DNA of 64,000 nt from Sphingobacterium chuzhouense (lineage in GTDB: Bacteria > Bacteroidota > Bacteroidia > Sphingobacteriales > Sphingobacteriaceae). The stretch is taken from positions 806,001-870,000 of the forward strand of contig NZ_JACNYL010000001.1 of NCBI RefSeq assembly GCF_014692525.1, in the 5' to 3' direction. Each line of letters opens with the position of its first letter. Positions within the stretch are counted from its first letter, which is position 1. The position numbers were made by a program, and so were the translations under genes. Of this stretch, positions 8,455-19,800 are shown in pieces. Under the pieces are notes generated by a model, which was given only the letters and a program-made list of their open reading frames with translations, ran no database searches and was not told the DNA's origin.

Positions 8455-10353
8455 CTAATAATTCGGATTCTGTCCAAATTCTTGTGGATTTGCAATAGCA
8501 TCCAGGAAGGATTGTGGAATCGGACGTACAATGTGTTTATTGGCATCGAAGAACTGAATATCCGGATTTGTTGTCCGCAAATATTCGGTAGTCAGTTTTC
8601 CCATGCGTTTAAGGTCATACCATCGTATCTGCTCTCCTGCCAGTTCGCGGCCTCTTTCGGCCAGGATAAAATCCAGTGTCACCTCGCCTGCACCTACCTC
8701 CATTTCACCTTGTCTTGAGGTAACCGCCGCTCTTTTCCGGACGGCATTGACGTACTCCTGCGCTTTAGCTGCATCGTTATTATACAACAGCGCTGCTTCG
8801 GCTGCAATCAGGTATACCTCTCCCAAACGGATGATCGGCACGTCGCCTAACCAATACTGCCGATCCATTACATATTCCCAACTCGAAAATTTCTTCAAAG
8901 ACGGATATATTTCTCGAGTATAAGTTGCCATGTTGTTACTCTCTGGCTGCACCCATCGCCCATCGGCCTGAAACCAGTCGGAAGGATCAACAATCCAGAA
9001 GGGGAGATCTCTTTTCTCGGTTGCCGACATCACCCAGTTTGGTGTAAAAATCGACAAGCCATCCAACCAACCATCGCCATCCTCATCCGTCATATTCACC
9101 ACGCCCATACGCCAGGTATTCGTTCCTCCGTTCGGCAGTGTCGGGTCACTGTCGGCTGTATTCTTGATTACATGACCGACAAGGTTTGGGTTTTTACCAT
9201 ATTGATTCACCATAGACTGGCTAATCGTTACATCTGCCCATTTGGAATTGTAGTGTTCATAGAAAAATGTCTCTTTAAACCGGGTATCCGCCGGATCGGC
9301 AACCGGTTCAAATAGTTCCGTCAACAAATATTTCGTCGGCTTAAAGAAACGGCTGTTAGAGCGTCCTGTCCATGTTTCGTTTTCCTGTGTCCCCCACGGC
9401 GCGCCCGTGGTACGTGTATCCATCAAATAATATTGACGTGTCCTTCCCCTGTTCCATCCCTCGGGATTTCGGCCAGACGCGTGATCTACGGCTTCGATGA
9501 ACAAAAACTCTGTGTTATTTTTATTGTTAACACCGTCCCATAGCTTACCAAACCCGGATCGATCGTCATCGCTCTGGTACAAGGATACACCATATGTACT
9601 TCCATTGGTTATCAGCTCTTCCGCTGCCTCCAATGCCAAACGGGCATTTTCCTGTACATCACCCAGACGCGTACGCTGCAGGTATGCTTTCGCTAACATG
9701 GCATACGCCGCTTTTTTGGTTACGCGTCCTCGTTCACCATCCGGTCTCTCGGGCAAGTGTTCTGTCGCGAATATTAAATCCGAAATAATCAAATCGTAAA
9801 AATCTTGTTCGCTTGCCCTTTCCGGACTATTAACCGGGCCGGTTTCTGTCGAAGGAATAGTTGTCAGCGACACACCTCCGAATTGTTCGACCAGATGCCA
9901 GTTTGCCCAACCCCTCAGGAAATAGGCCTCTGCTACCTTAGCATTCCGCTCTTCCTCAGAAGTATAGTCTTCTACCAAATCGGCATAATAAATTGCGGTG
10001 TTGCAATAATTTACCGTTGCATACATCCCGTTCCATATGGTTGCCAATGTCCCCAACTGCGCATTCATATTGCTGTTGTAGAGGACAAAACCCGTTTCAT
10101 TATTAGCAACATTCGCCCACAGATCGGTTCCCATTTCCATCGCACCTATACCATCTATTTTACCATAGAAATAGTACAGCCCATCATAACAGTAATTAAT
10201 CAAACTTTCGTATCCATCTCTATATTTATAACCCGTTTCTACGTCCACAGTAGAAGGATTCCATTCGTCCAGCGAACAAGCGCTAACGCCGACAGCTATT
10301 GTCAGTCCGAAAGCAACTTTATATCCTAATCTTTTCATTGTTGTAATTTTCAT
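8455..10353 (-). CDS. SusD/RagB-family outer-membrane glycan-binding lipoprotein
   Basis: 632 residues (a second possible start at 10338 keeps the same signal peptide). The lipobox is GVSAC. The N-terminal TPR-type helices and the closing segment typical of SusD are visible (YFLRGWANWHLVEQFGGVSL, KKAAYAMLAKAYLQRT, FILAERGRELAGEQIRWYDLKRMG). SusD proteins form the lid over a SusC barrel and hand oligosaccharides to it. The start is 19 bp after the SusC stop, the usual susC-susD order. The PL1 neighbours suggest oligogalacturonides or another pectin fragment as ligand; the specificity itself cannot be read. Confidence 0.95.
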   Translation of the reverse strand: MKITTMKRLGYKVAFGLTIAVGVSACSLDEWNPSTVDVETGYKYRDGYESLINYCYDGLYYFYGKIDGIGAMEMGTDLWANVANNETGFVLYNSNMNAQLGTLATIWNGMYATVNYCNTAIYYADLVEDYTSEEERNAKVAEAYFLRGWANWHLVEQFGGVSLTTIPSTETGPVNSPERASEQDFYDLIISDLIFATEHLPERPDGERGRVTKKAAYAMLAKAYLQRTRLGDVQENARLALEAAEELITNGSTYGVSLYQSDDDRSGFGKLWDGVNNKNNTEFLFIEAVDHASGRNPEGWNRGRTRQYYLMDTRTTGAPWGTQENETWTGRSNSRFFKPTKYLLTELFEPVADPADTRFKETFFYEHYNSKWADVTISQSMVNQYGKNPNLVGHVIKNTADSDPTLPNGGTNTWRMGVVNMTDEDGDGWLDGLSIFTPNWVMSATEKRDLPFWIVDPSDWFQADGRWVQPESNNMATYTREIYPSLKKFSSWEYVMDRQYWLGDVPIIRLGEVYLIAAEAALLYNNDAAKAQEYVNAVRKRAAVTSRQGEMEVGAGEVTLDFILAERGRELAGEQIRWYDLKRMGKLTTEYLRTTNPDIQFFDANKHIVRPIPQSFLDAIANPQEFGQNPNY

Positions 10354-10372
10354 CTCATTATTTTCTTTTTGT

Positions 10373-13300
10373 TTAAAAAGACATATTTACTCCGAAAACC
10401 ATCTGTCTGTACAACGGAAAGGAATCCGATGCGCCTGTTTCCGGATCCATGCCTTTCAACAGGTGACTCCGGGTAAAGATAATTGGGTTATGCATCGTTG
10501 CATATATACGGAATCTAGACAGTCTGATATTTCTGCTTATATTTTCCGGTAAGGTATATCCTAGTGTGATATTCTTAATTTTGATAAAGGAGCCGTCTAC
10601 CACATTCATCCCTAACAGCGGATTACTATGACTTGTGTTCCGGTTTAGATACGGCCTTGGATAATCGTTGGTCGGATTGTCCGGTGTCCAATAATTATAT
10701 GCCGATGGTATATTTATCGAACCATAACTGTTCATGTAGCCCAGCAGTTCCGCATCAATATGATGTCCCCAACGAGCAATGGTGAAGATGTTTAAATCGA
10801 TCCCTTTGTACTGGAATGTATTCTGCCAACCAGCTGTCCATTTCGGAGTTCCTTGTCCGAGGATGACGCGGTCGTCGGGCGAAATCGAATATGGATTATC
10901 TGCTGAGTATTCGACACCTTCTGCATCCTCCCAGATCCCGTCACGCACTTTGGTTAAAGTGGATAGTGTTTTTACATCTCCTGGTTCTAAGCCGAATGCT
11001 GCTGCATCTGCTGTTTCATCCGTCTGCCAAATACCCAGCTTCTTATACCCAAACAAGGTATTGCTCGGACGTCCCATAAACAATCCTAATGAAACTAGGT
11101 CGTCCACCGTTGTACCACTACCTAGGTCGATCGATCGTACCTGCTCGTTGTTACGTGCAAAGGTTACCGTAGAGTTCCATTTAAAAGCGTTACCGTTCAG
11201 GATATTGTTACCGTTCACGGTCACTTCGACACCCCGGTTATTCATCCGTGCGATATTGTCAGTCATCCGGTAAGGGATCTTCGGTGTAAAACCTCCGCTG
11301 GAGAACGGTAAGCTACGTGCATACAAGACGTCTCTGGTATCGGTATCATAATATTCCACCGAACCCGTAATGCGGTTATTGAATAAACCGAAGTCCAACC
11401 CGAAGTTCAGGTTATAGGATTTTTCCCAGGTCAGCATGGGGTTCCCCATCGCTTGCGTCAAAACACTGACAGGCAGCAAACCTGCACCAAGATCGATTTG
11501 ATCCAATCCAGAGCTGGTCACCTCCGTTAAGGTAGAATATGGGTTAATACCCGAGTTTCCAGAAACACCGTATGAGGTCCTGAGTTTTAATTCGCTGATC
11601 ACATCCCGTGTACCCTCCATAAAGTGCTCATCGCTGATCCGCCATGCTCCTGCTGCTGCCAAGAAGGTATCCCACCGGCGTGCCAATTGCGAAACCCCGT
11701 CTGTACGCTGTGTTAATGTCAATAAGTAACGGCCTTTATACCCGTAGTTAATCCGGGAAGCCACAGACATCCGCTTACTCATGGTATAGCCCGTATTCAC
11801 GAACGGTTGCGTTCCTGCCTGCAAACTGTAATATAGATATTCGTCGTACAGAAAGCCCTGATTACTGGATCCCGATGATTCATTTTGGTTATGTGCCCAA
11901 GAAGAAACCAAGGTAGCGGACAGGTCGTGATCCTGTCCGAGGATCGTTTGATAGTTTAGGATATTCTCCCACACATAACCATATCTTAGCTGCGTGTCAT
12001 ATCCTGCAGTGCGCACCAGCGCGCCACTTCCAGATAGTTTCATATAGGTTCGGTCGCTTTCGAACCGCCCTGTTCTGGAACTGTTTAATGTCGCCCCTAA
12101 TATCGAACGGAACGTTAACCCTTTCATGATGTCGATATCGATATGCGGGTTGATGGTCAGGTTCAATGCCTTCGAATTGTTACTTAACGTATTGGGGATA
12201 TCATCCGCTAGCAAACTGGGTTCTTGCAGTCCCTCGATAGGCCACACATTGATATTGCCAAATTCATCGTATACCTGTCCAATAGGCGCAATACTGAACG
12301 TATTGTTCAGGCGGCTTGGGCGGGTATCGTTATCTCTCCAGGTTAATGCCGTCACGATACCACCTTTAAACCAATCTGTAATTTTATTGGTTGCCCCGGT
12401 TCGGACGGTAAACAAATCTGATTGATCATTCCGATATATTCCTTTTGTGGAGTTATAGCCCATAGAGAAAAAACCCTGTGTTTTTTCGGTTCCGCCATTT
12501 ACTGACAGCGAATAGTTTTGTTGTACGCCTGTACGTAGGGTTTCATCCACCCAGTTAATCCATTGACCATTGTCAATGTAGGGATTAATCTGGTCGGGAT
12601 TCAGACTCCAGGCTGTCAGTAATTCGTCCCGACTCTCGGGAGCACGCTTGTTAGAGGACACAAAAGCATCTTCCAGATACCGCAACCAGTCTGTTTGCTG
12701 CAAAGCGGCCGGGTAGCGGCCATTGGAATTGATACCGGCATAGGCATCTAAGTTAACGGATATTCTGCCCTCTTTTGCTTGCTTTGTTGTAATGATAAAT
12801 ACACCGTTCGCACCCGCTGAACCATAGATAGCAGTTGAAGCGGCATCTTTCAGGATATCAATCGTTTCGATATCATTGGGGTTAAGATTCGTAATATTCC
12901 CAGGGATTCCGTCAATAATATAGAGTGGTTCGCTACCAGCAGTCAATGATCTATTTCCACGAAGCAAGATACTCGAATTAGAATTTGCCTGCCCCGACTC
13001 ACGGGCAATATCCAGTCCGGCAACCCGACCTTGTAATGCTTCTATCGGATTCGCCACGGGTGCCATCGCAATTTCTTCCGATTTAACGGATGCAACGGCG
13101 CCTGTCAGGTCTCTTCTTTTCACCGAACCATAACCGATGACTACTACTTCATCTAAAGTAGACTCACCCGTCTGCAAAACCACGTTTAAGGTGGTATCTT
13201 TTGTAACGTACACGATTGTAGGACTGTGTCCGATAGCGGAAAAAGTCACATCGCCTGCCGCGGTCAGCCGTATAGAAAACCTTCCGTTTTCATCGGCAGA

Positions 13301-13495
13301 TGTTTCCGTACCGCTATAGCGAATGGTGGCTCCCCCAATCGTCCCTCCTTCGGATGAACGTATCTGCCCGTTTACATCGATAGCGTTTTGTGGTTGCTCC
13401 ATTGGAACGCGCGCCTCCCCCGGCATAGGTAGCGCAAGGACCAATGCCGATGCACATGTCGCAAACAAAAGCCATTTTCTAGTTGATTTTGTCAT
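10373..13495 (-). CDS. SusC/RagA-family TonB-dependent outer-membrane transporter
   Basis: 1040 residues. Signal peptide, then a carboxypeptidase-regulatory-like domain (IDVNGQIRSSEGGTIGGATI), the plug (LDEVVVIGYGSVKRRDLTGAVASV, PLYIIDGIPGNITNLNPNDIETIDILKDAASTAIYG) and a 22-strand barrel ending in Phe (GVNMSF), as outer-membrane proteins do. No STN domain precedes the plug, so direct signalling to an anti-sigma factor is not expected; this fits control by the tandem operator upstream. It imports oligosaccharides captured by the SusD partner in a TonB-driven way. The region between promoter and start is unusually long (about 230 nt). Confidence 0.95.
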   Translation of the reverse strand: MTKSTRKWLLFATCASALVLALPMPGEARVPMEQPQNAIDVNGQIRSSEGGTIGGATIRYSGTETSADENGRFSIRLTAAGDVTFSAIGHSPTIVYVTKDTTLNVVLQTGESTLDEVVVIGYGSVKRRDLTGAVASVKSEEIAMAPVANPIEALQGRVAGLDIARESGQANSNSSILLRGNRSLTAGSEPLYIIDGIPGNITNLNPNDIETIDILKDAASTAIYGSAGANGVFIITTKQAKEGRISVNLDAYAGINSNGRYPAALQQTDWLRYLEDAFVSSNKRAPESRDELLTAWSLNPDQINPYIDNGQWINWVDETLRTGVQQNYSLSVNGGTEKTQGFFSMGYNSTKGIYRNDQSDLFTVRTGATNKITDWFKGGIVTALTWRDNDTRPSRLNNTFSIAPIGQVYDEFGNINVWPIEGLQEPSLLADDIPNTLSNNSKALNLTINPHIDIDIMKGLTFRSILGATLNSSRTGRFESDRTYMKLSGSGALVRTAGYDTQLRYGYVWENILNYQTILGQDHDLSATLVSSWAHNQNESSGSSNQGFLYDEYLYYSLQAGTQPFVNTGYTMSKRMSVASRINYGYKGRYLLTLTQRTDGVSQLARRWDTFLAAAGAWRISDEHFMEGTRDVISELKLRTSYGVSGNSGINPYSTLTEVTSSGLDQIDLGAGLLPVSVLTQAMGNPMLTWEKSYNLNFGLDFGLFNNRITGSVEYYDTDTRDVLYARSLPFSSGGFTPKIPYRMTDNIARMNNRGVEVTVNGNNILNGNAFKWNSTVTFARNNEQVRSIDLGSGTTVDDLVSLGLFMGRPSNTLFGYKKLGIWQTDETADAAAFGLEPGDVKTLSTLTKVRDGIWEDAEGVEYSADNPYSISPDDRVILGQGTPKWTAGWQNTFQYKGIDLNIFTIARWGHHIDAELLGYMNSYGSINIPSAYNYWTPDNPTNDYPRPYLNRNTSHSNPLLGMNVVDGSFIKIKNITLGYTLPENISRNIRLSRFRIYATMHNPIIFTRSHLLKGMDPETGASDSFPLYRQMVFGVNMSF

Positions 13496-13732
13496 AGTTA
13501 ATAAGTGTTTATAATTTTAAAATGGAGGCCCCTGCTATTTTTTTTTAATAAAAATGCTAACATTATACATCACCGTTATACTTTGCCCCTCATTCATAAG
13601 GATACTTTAAGTACTTTTATTAATGTAACGATCTCGGAGGGCCTCTATTTCCTAATCGTCAATTACCTCTTTATAAGTTGAATTATTGATAATAATAACT
13701 GTAAACTAATCCATAATCGTTAGCTTCTACCA
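13496..13732 (-). other. Long 5' leader of the SusC/SusD operon
   Basis: About 230 bp between the predicted transcription start and the SusC ATG with no coding sequence. A pair of 7-base complementary segments, GAGGCCC at 13525-13531 and GGGCCTC at 13639-13645, could close a large stem. No known riboswitch was recognised. The leader length is inferred from the -7 box, not measured. Confidence 0.4.
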
Positions 13733-13798
13733 CAAATTTGAAAAAAAATAGAGGGTGGATATTATATCCCATTGCCCTATAATTATACAATATTATCA
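13733..13798 (-). promoter_or_regulatory. AraC-type tandem operator and -7 box (SusC/SusD operon 13495-8455)
   Basis: Distal element TTATACAATATTATCA at 13783-13798 and proximal TTATATCCCATTGCCC at 13762-13777, 21 bp apart. The box at the fixed 54-bp distance reads CAAATTTG on the minus strand (13740-13733), one base off TAnnTTTG. The same C-for-T change occurs at the other SusC-type promoter (22160-22167), whose proximal element is also almost identical. Confidence 0.7.
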
Positions 13799-13872
13799 CA
13801 CCAAACCAGCTGCCAATTCCTTCCCGTGAATCATAGACTGAGATCCGTCATCCTTTTTTGTATATCAAAGCA

Positions 13873-13907
13873 TAAAAAATCCGAGCATGTTTTTGGCATG
13901 CTCGGAT
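13873..13907 (-). terminator. Rho-independent terminator of the operon 21794-13938
   Basis: Arms ATCCGAGCATG and CATGCTCGGAT (13879-13889 and 13897-13907) with a 7-base loop; on the minus strand they are followed by a run of six T. It stands about 30 bp after the stop of the 13938-14912 gene. Confidence 0.85.
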
Positions 13908-13937
13908 GGATATCATATTACTTTTATTCTCCGGTTG

Positions 13938-14912
13938 TTAATTTTGATATTTTACACTTACGCTTATATAGGGTCCCTCGTTATCACTCGTTGTTTGATT
14001 CACCAACATAGCGCCATATTTACCTTCCGGTGTTAAGAAATACACGAGATTACCAGGTCCCAATGCAGCATCCCACTCCGTAATATTCGTTTGCAAAAGA
14101 TTGATGTTAACTGCTTTTGCGCGTGCTTCGATTGCACTGGACGAAACCAGCTGTTGGCTAAAGATAGTTCCTGCTGACTTTATAGGCGCACTAAACATGG
14201 TATTTCTTTTCTCCCAGTCACTAATATCATAAACAGGTAACGGATTCGTAGGCGTATTAATCGAATATAGGTTAAACGATGCCCGATTAAGATGTGCCGG
14301 ACGAGTATCTCTTAACAAATGAATGCCAAAATCGATGTCTTTGGAGTTTGTTTTTCCGCTTTGGTAATCGAATGCCTCTGCACGCCTCAACGAAAAAAAG
14401 CTCCTTCTATCGATGTTATCATCCATTGCCACGCCTCCTGCAAAGTTAACTCTGGAAGCGTACACCTTCCTGTTTGGCAGATGCGTATAACTTGGTCTTC
14501 CGTCCACGGTAATGTTGGTATAGCCATCCCCCATGTATTCATTAAATATATTCATTGCATAAACCCGGAAAGTCACCTTACCGTCTCTCATCATCTTATG
14601 CTTGATGACACCGGAATACGAACGTCGTTCATTTTCTTTCAAATTAATTATTCTTTCACCGTAGTTGCCAGTTCCAATTGTCGTATCGACAACCACCCTA
14701 TACATATCTTCATTCGCTGAAGTTATCGTATAGTGAATATGCACGCTATCTCCATCATTTAATACGGCATCTTCTGTAATAGAATACTCACTTTTATTAT
14801 GGAAAGTGACCTCTATATCCTTAAACATTGTGAAGATACTTTCTGCCTCTTTTTTACAAGAGTTGAATGCCAACATCACTAGCAAAAAGGACAGGTATTT
14901 CAATATTTTCAT
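13938..14912 (-). CDS. Exported lipoprotein of unknown function in SusE-like position
   Basis: 324 residues from ATG 14912 (a second in-frame ATG is 9 bases upstream at 14921). The signal peptide ends in a lipobox (AFNSCKK). I do not recognise a family with certainty. The sequence has a beta-rich middle part (DGDSVHIHYTITSANEDMYRVVVDTT) and a C-terminal part with LGPGNLVYFLTPEGKYGAMLV. It follows SusC and SusD in the same operon and ends at a terminator, which is where surface glycan-binding lipoproteins of the SusE/SusF kind stand in other loci. A binding role is therefore possible but only inferred from position. Confidence 0.6.
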   Translation of the reverse strand: MKILKYLSFLLVMLAFNSCKKEAESIFTMFKDIEVTFHNKSEYSITEDAVLNDGDSVHIHYTITSANEDMYRVVVDTTIGTGNYGERIINLKENERRSYSGVIKHKMMRDGKVTFRVYAMNIFNEYMGDGYTNITVDGRPSYTHLPNRKVYASRVNFAGGVAMDDNIDRRSFFSLRRAEAFDYQSGKTNSKDIDFGIHLLRDTRPAHLNRASFNLYSINTPTNPLPVYDISDWEKRNTMFSAPIKSAGTIFSQQLVSSSAIEARAKAVNINLLQTNITEWDAALGPGNLVYFLTPEGKYGAMLVNQTTSDNEGPYISVSVKYQN

Positions 14913-14956
14913 TTTTTCCATCGTTAAAATTTTTGTTAACCAGTATACTTAATTTA

Positions 14957-16882
14957 CTAATTGCTATCATCCAATGGGTCAAACGTTCCGCCTTCCCATC
15001 CGATCGTCGGATCAATATCTACCCCTCTATACACATAATCGTTGTGAAAGGTATAAAAATAATGGTACTCGGGGATATCCATTGTCCTAAAGCCATTACC
15101 TTGCGGTAAAATCGTATAAGGTCTAAAATACTTTAAGTATACCTCCCGATTGTTGATGTCGAGCCCATCTCTAAACGGACGGTTTGTCCCTGGATCAATA
15201 GTTTCCAATATATTAATTGCCTTTGTCCGTTCGTCTTCAGGTTTCGGTGCTAAACGGTCATATTCCAACTCAATCTGTATGGTCTCCAACAATTCACCAG
15301 ACAACAGATGCCATCTTCTTGTCCTGCGCAGATCAGAGGTTCGTTTATTTTCAAAAGCAAATTCTATCATACGCTCGTTGATCAACAAATCCCGCATTTC
15401 TTGGATACTTGCAATTCTACCCAACCCATAATCATTGCCTCCTTGTTCGACACCGGCCCGTTGCCGGATTTCGCGTACCATTGTTTTGGCCAAGCCCATA
15501 TCGCCCATCTCGTTGGCGCAATCCGCTAAATTCAGCATGACTTCAGCAAAGCGCATCTCGATCCAATTCATGCCGCTTCCTCCAAAATTATTGGAATACG
15601 GTACAGATCCGTAAGCCAACCCAGGTGTTGTGAATTTCTTATTATATACCGCCCAATTAGAACTCTCTAGTGCACCGCTATTGCTTGCCCCTACATAGTT
15701 CCATTGTCTTCTATTGTTATTACCACTCAGCGGCCAGTGACTTCCATTGTATGCCAGCGTTGCTTCAAAACGCGGATCTCTATCTTTCCAGAACAGCACA
15801 TCATCATACGTATAATTGCCCGGTTCATCAATACGATTACCATCTTTCATCGGATAAGATTGTAATAATTTCAACGTGGCACGGTAAGCATTGTGAGGGT
15901 TTCCGTTCTCGGACCTGGGGCGGGACTTGCGTTCTTCATCATGGCCCCTATTTTCCCGTGTAGCAGAGTATGGCCTAAATATAATCGCTTCGGTATTAGC
16001 AGCTCCCTTTGTTTGAAAAATCTTACCGTATTCAGGTAATAAGCCGTGTCCTGCAGTAACACAAATATCATACGCTTCCTTATTGGCCTGCAAGGCTGCT
16101 TGCCAACGCGACTGGTCATACGGATGTTTAGGATCATTTAGTGGGTTAAATTGTGGGCTTGCCCAATATAATAGCGCTTTCGCTTTTAACGCCGCAGCCG
16201 CCGCGTATGTAATTCTGCCCAAATCATCACTTTCCCATTGAACACCATCTAAATATTCCATCGCCTTTGTCAAATCATCTATGATAACATCGAAACATTT
16301 TTTTGCACTTGCCCTGCCCCGTGCTTGTATATTATCCGGATCCTGCGGTTCCAACACCAATGTTACACCACCGTATACTTTCACCAACTCGAGATATACC
16401 ATTGCCCGCATGGCATGATATTGGCCCAGGAACTCCCTCTTTTTGTCTTCCTCGATCGTCCCCTCCGGTATATATTTAATCGCATTGTTACAACGGGCAA
16501 TATCCATATAGCGGTTGTCCAGATAATTGGTTGTGTACTTATTCCCTACATAACGCACATCATGATTATTCAAAGGAGCACCATAAATACCCAAAGCCTG
16601 CGCTCCGTATCGGCCATCGGAAGCAAAGAAATGTTCATCGCTCACTAGATGGATATCAAACCTATCTGGCACTGTCTGCCAGGGGAATCTCGGAATAATC
16701 AACTGATAGGTTGCATTTAGGTGCATATCGACAGCGCCTTCGGTACTCCATATCGCGGCATCCATCCCGCCCCTATCAGGCAGGATAAAAAAATCGTCGT
16801 TGTTAAAGCAGGAGGATAACATAGCCGATGACAGGCAAATCAATAATCCTCTTCTGAAACGGGTATATATATTTTTTTTCAT
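14957..16882 (-). CDS. SusD/RagB-family outer-membrane glycan-binding lipoprotein
   Basis: 641 residues from the ATG at 16882; an earlier in-frame ATG at 16909 would run into the SusC gene and precede the signal peptide, so it was not used. The lipobox is MLSSC. SusD hallmarks include YHAMRAMVYLELVKVYGGVTLV, AAALKAKALLYWASPQFNP, MRFAEVMLNLADCANEMGD and LLINERMIEFAFENKRTSDLRRTRRW. It starts 13 bp after the SusC stop. It should form the lid of the SusC barrel encoded just upstream. Ligand unknown; the pectin context suggests a uronate- or rhamnose-containing oligosaccharide. Confidence 0.95.
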   Translation of the reverse strand: MKKNIYTRFRRGLLICLSSAMLSSCFNNDDFFILPDRGGMDAAIWSTEGAVDMHLNATYQLIIPRFPWQTVPDRFDIHLVSDEHFFASDGRYGAQALGIYGAPLNNHDVRYVGNKYTTNYLDNRYMDIARCNNAIKYIPEGTIEEDKKREFLGQYHAMRAMVYLELVKVYGGVTLVLEPQDPDNIQARGRASAKKCFDVIIDDLTKAMEYLDGVQWESDDLGRITYAAAAALKAKALLYWASPQFNPLNDPKHPYDQSRWQAALQANKEAYDICVTAGHGLLPEYGKIFQTKGAANTEAIIFRPYSATRENRGHDEERKSRPRSENGNPHNAYRATLKLLQSYPMKDGNRIDEPGNYTYDDVLFWKDRDPRFEATLAYNGSHWPLSGNNNRRQWNYVGASNSGALESSNWAVYNKKFTTPGLAYGSVPYSNNFGGSGMNWIEMRFAEVMLNLADCANEMGDMGLAKTMVREIRQRAGVEQGGNDYGLGRIASIQEMRDLLINERMIEFAFENKRTSDLRRTRRWHLLSGELLETIQIELEYDRLAPKPEDERTKAINILETIDPGTNRPFRDGLDINNREVYLKYFRPYTILPQGNGFRTMDIPEYHYFYTFHNDYVYRGVDIDPTIGWEGGTFDPLDDSN

Positions 16883-16895
16883 CACTCTTCTATTA

Positions 16896-19800
16896 TTATA
16901 AGTTAGCACTCAAACCAATGGAAATCGTCCTCACTGTTGGATAATCGTAAACACTCGAGGTATACGGATCTTTATAACTGAACGGATTGACCAATGTCCA
17001 CAGGTTATTACCGGTTAATAGCACTCTTGCCCCTCCCAAACCTAACCGTGTGGCAAGACCTCCGGGAACCTTATAGCTCAGCGTCATGTTATTGATCCGG
17101 ATCGTCGTTCCGTTTACTGCCCAGAAATCGGAATTGGCATTGATATACGGATCATCATTCCGCGGATACTTTCCACTCATCGGATCTTCCGGTGTCCAAC
17201 GATCTTTCCAAAAAGACGGTACATTCGTGCTCACTCCTGCCTTTGTCCGCGCCCTGCCATCGTAAAACAATTTTCCTCCGAAGCGCGCATTGATATTGGT
17301 ACTCAGATTAAAATCCTTATACCCTACAGCAATGTTGATACCCGAAGAGAAAATTGGCGTAATCTTATCAAATAAGAGATCTTGGTCAAAGTGATTGATC
17401 ACACCGTCACCGTTGGTATCCTCGTAGATCAGCCAGCCCGGTTGCGGTATTTGCCCATTGATGGTATAGTTGGGGTTTTCAACTAAAAAGGCATCGATCT
17501 GCTCCTGTGTACGGAACATGCCCTGCGTTCGGTAGCCGATGTTACTGCTGGTGTATGTGCGTGGGTCTACTCCTAACTTCGTTCCCATCCACTTGCCATC
17601 GGTACGGTCTTTTGTCAACAGATCACCCATTGGATAAATTATGCGGGAAACAACGGAATTTCCCCAACCAAAGTTGATACCCGTATTCAAGCTCCAATCC
17701 GTCCCGATCCGCGTGCGGTAACCCACAGTAAACTCAGAACCCCAGTTATAGGCCTCCCGGTAATTAACCACCGGTGCAATCAGACCTGCGTAAAGCGGAT
17801 TCATATTCTCCGCTCCCTTATCAAACCCATCAAACACCTTGTTTTGGAAAAACTCTATACCCAGATTTAATTTATTATCCCACATCGTGGATTCTATGCC
17901 AAAGTTAAATGTTCGTTTCTTTTCCCAGGTAATATTTAAGTTGGGGTATTTGCTTGGATTTACGCCAATGCCGTAATTGTTGTCATCGTCACCGAACAAA
18001 TAACCACCATTCAAACTCACTACATATCTCTCCTGCCATAAACGTTCATCTACCCGATCATCTCCTGTAATCCCATAATTTACCTTGAACTTCAAATGGT
18101 TCACAAACGACACATTGTCCTTGAAGAAGTTTTCTTCACTGATAATCCATCCCGCACCGATACTGGGGGATAGCCCCCAACGGTCGCCCCGGGCAAAATT
18201 AGACGAAGCATCTAGGCGAGACACAAACTGCAGTAAATATTTTTTGTTAAAATCATAATTTACCCGCCCAAAAAAAGATCGCTTGGTATTCTCCCCAATG
18301 GATCTTGAGGTTAATTGCATACGGTTCACGTCAAATGCCCAATGATCTTCAAAACCTGGCAGCAACTGATCTGTCCACCGCAACCCCATATTTTCATTGT
18401 CCGACACCGTTTGCTCCCCACCAACCACAACATCTACACTGTGACCAGCAAATGTTCCAGCATAATTTAGCGTAACAAACCCCTGGTAGCTGTTGTCACG
18501 ACTCAAGCTTGATGACAGGGTAGCGCTTTCAGGTGCCCGTCCCCATACTTCCGGATTGTCTGGATTCAATGTTGTCGAATAAAGCTGTCCATTATTTCCC
18601 ATAGGTAGAAAATTATATCGTCTATAAGATGGTTGATATTCGTTACTTCTGCCGTTTCCACCACCTTGAGAGACCTGTAGTTTCGCCGTAAAACCCTTTA
18701 AAAAGGTAGGCTGATACGTCAAGCTTGCATTGATACGGTATGCTTGGCTTTTCTGCTTATGATTATAACCAGAGCGAATCAGTGCCAATGGATTTTCTGA
18801 ATTACCCCAATTAAAATTTACAGGCATCCCGTCGATTTCCATCGGAACCCAGTCCGGTCTGGAGACTACCTGTGTGAAAAAGGTATTGTCCGTACCCAAT
18901 CCTAAGCTGTTTTGGCTTTCCCGTATCCGATGGTCTATATTGAAATTGACGTCTGCCGTTAACCCTTCTAGAATTTTCGCACTTAGACCACTGCGCATTG
19001 TATACTTGTTCTCTTTCATGCCAGCATAATTTCCATTTTCATTCTGAAAACCGCCACCCACGAAGAACGTCACCCGTTCTCCGCCTCCGGATATGCTCAA
19101 ATTATGCCGCTGCATCAACGACGCCTGCCATAGCTGATCATACCAACTCTTCGTATCCAACCCTTTCAGATATGCTAGATCATCATCTGAAAACAAGTCA
19201 CTTTCCGGTCTGTTATTCATCCGAAATCCCTCATTAAGATACTCTGCCAGCTCGTAGGATGACAGCATGTCGGGGCGCCGGGCTGCATCGGTAACACCCA
19301 CATAGCCATTGTAGGATATACTTGGCTTACCTTGCTTTCCGCGCTTCGTTGTCACCAATACAACTCCTTTTGCTCCGGCAGCACCGTATATAGCTGCAGA
19401 GGCATCTTTCAAGAAGGTTATATTTTCTACCATGGAAGCATCCAAAGCATCAAAGTCATCTGCACTTACCGTGATACCATCTATTATATACAGCGGTTCC
19501 GATGTCGATCCGATGCTACCACCGGCGTCACTTGTCGTTGCTCCCCGGATATTTAGGGAAATGCGGGATCCTGGTCGTCCGGATTCCTGGCTCACCCCCA
19601 CACCGGCAACTCTATTTCGTAAAGCTCCCGCTATATTCGGCGCAGGAATATCCATTAATTCCTCGCCTGTTACCGTCTCTACCGAACCTACAATCTCTGA
19701 ACGCTTTTGCGTCCCATAGCCCGTTACAATGACTTCATCAATCGCGTCACTGGGTTGTAACTCGACAGTGATACTAGTCATCCCTGCAACATTAATCTCT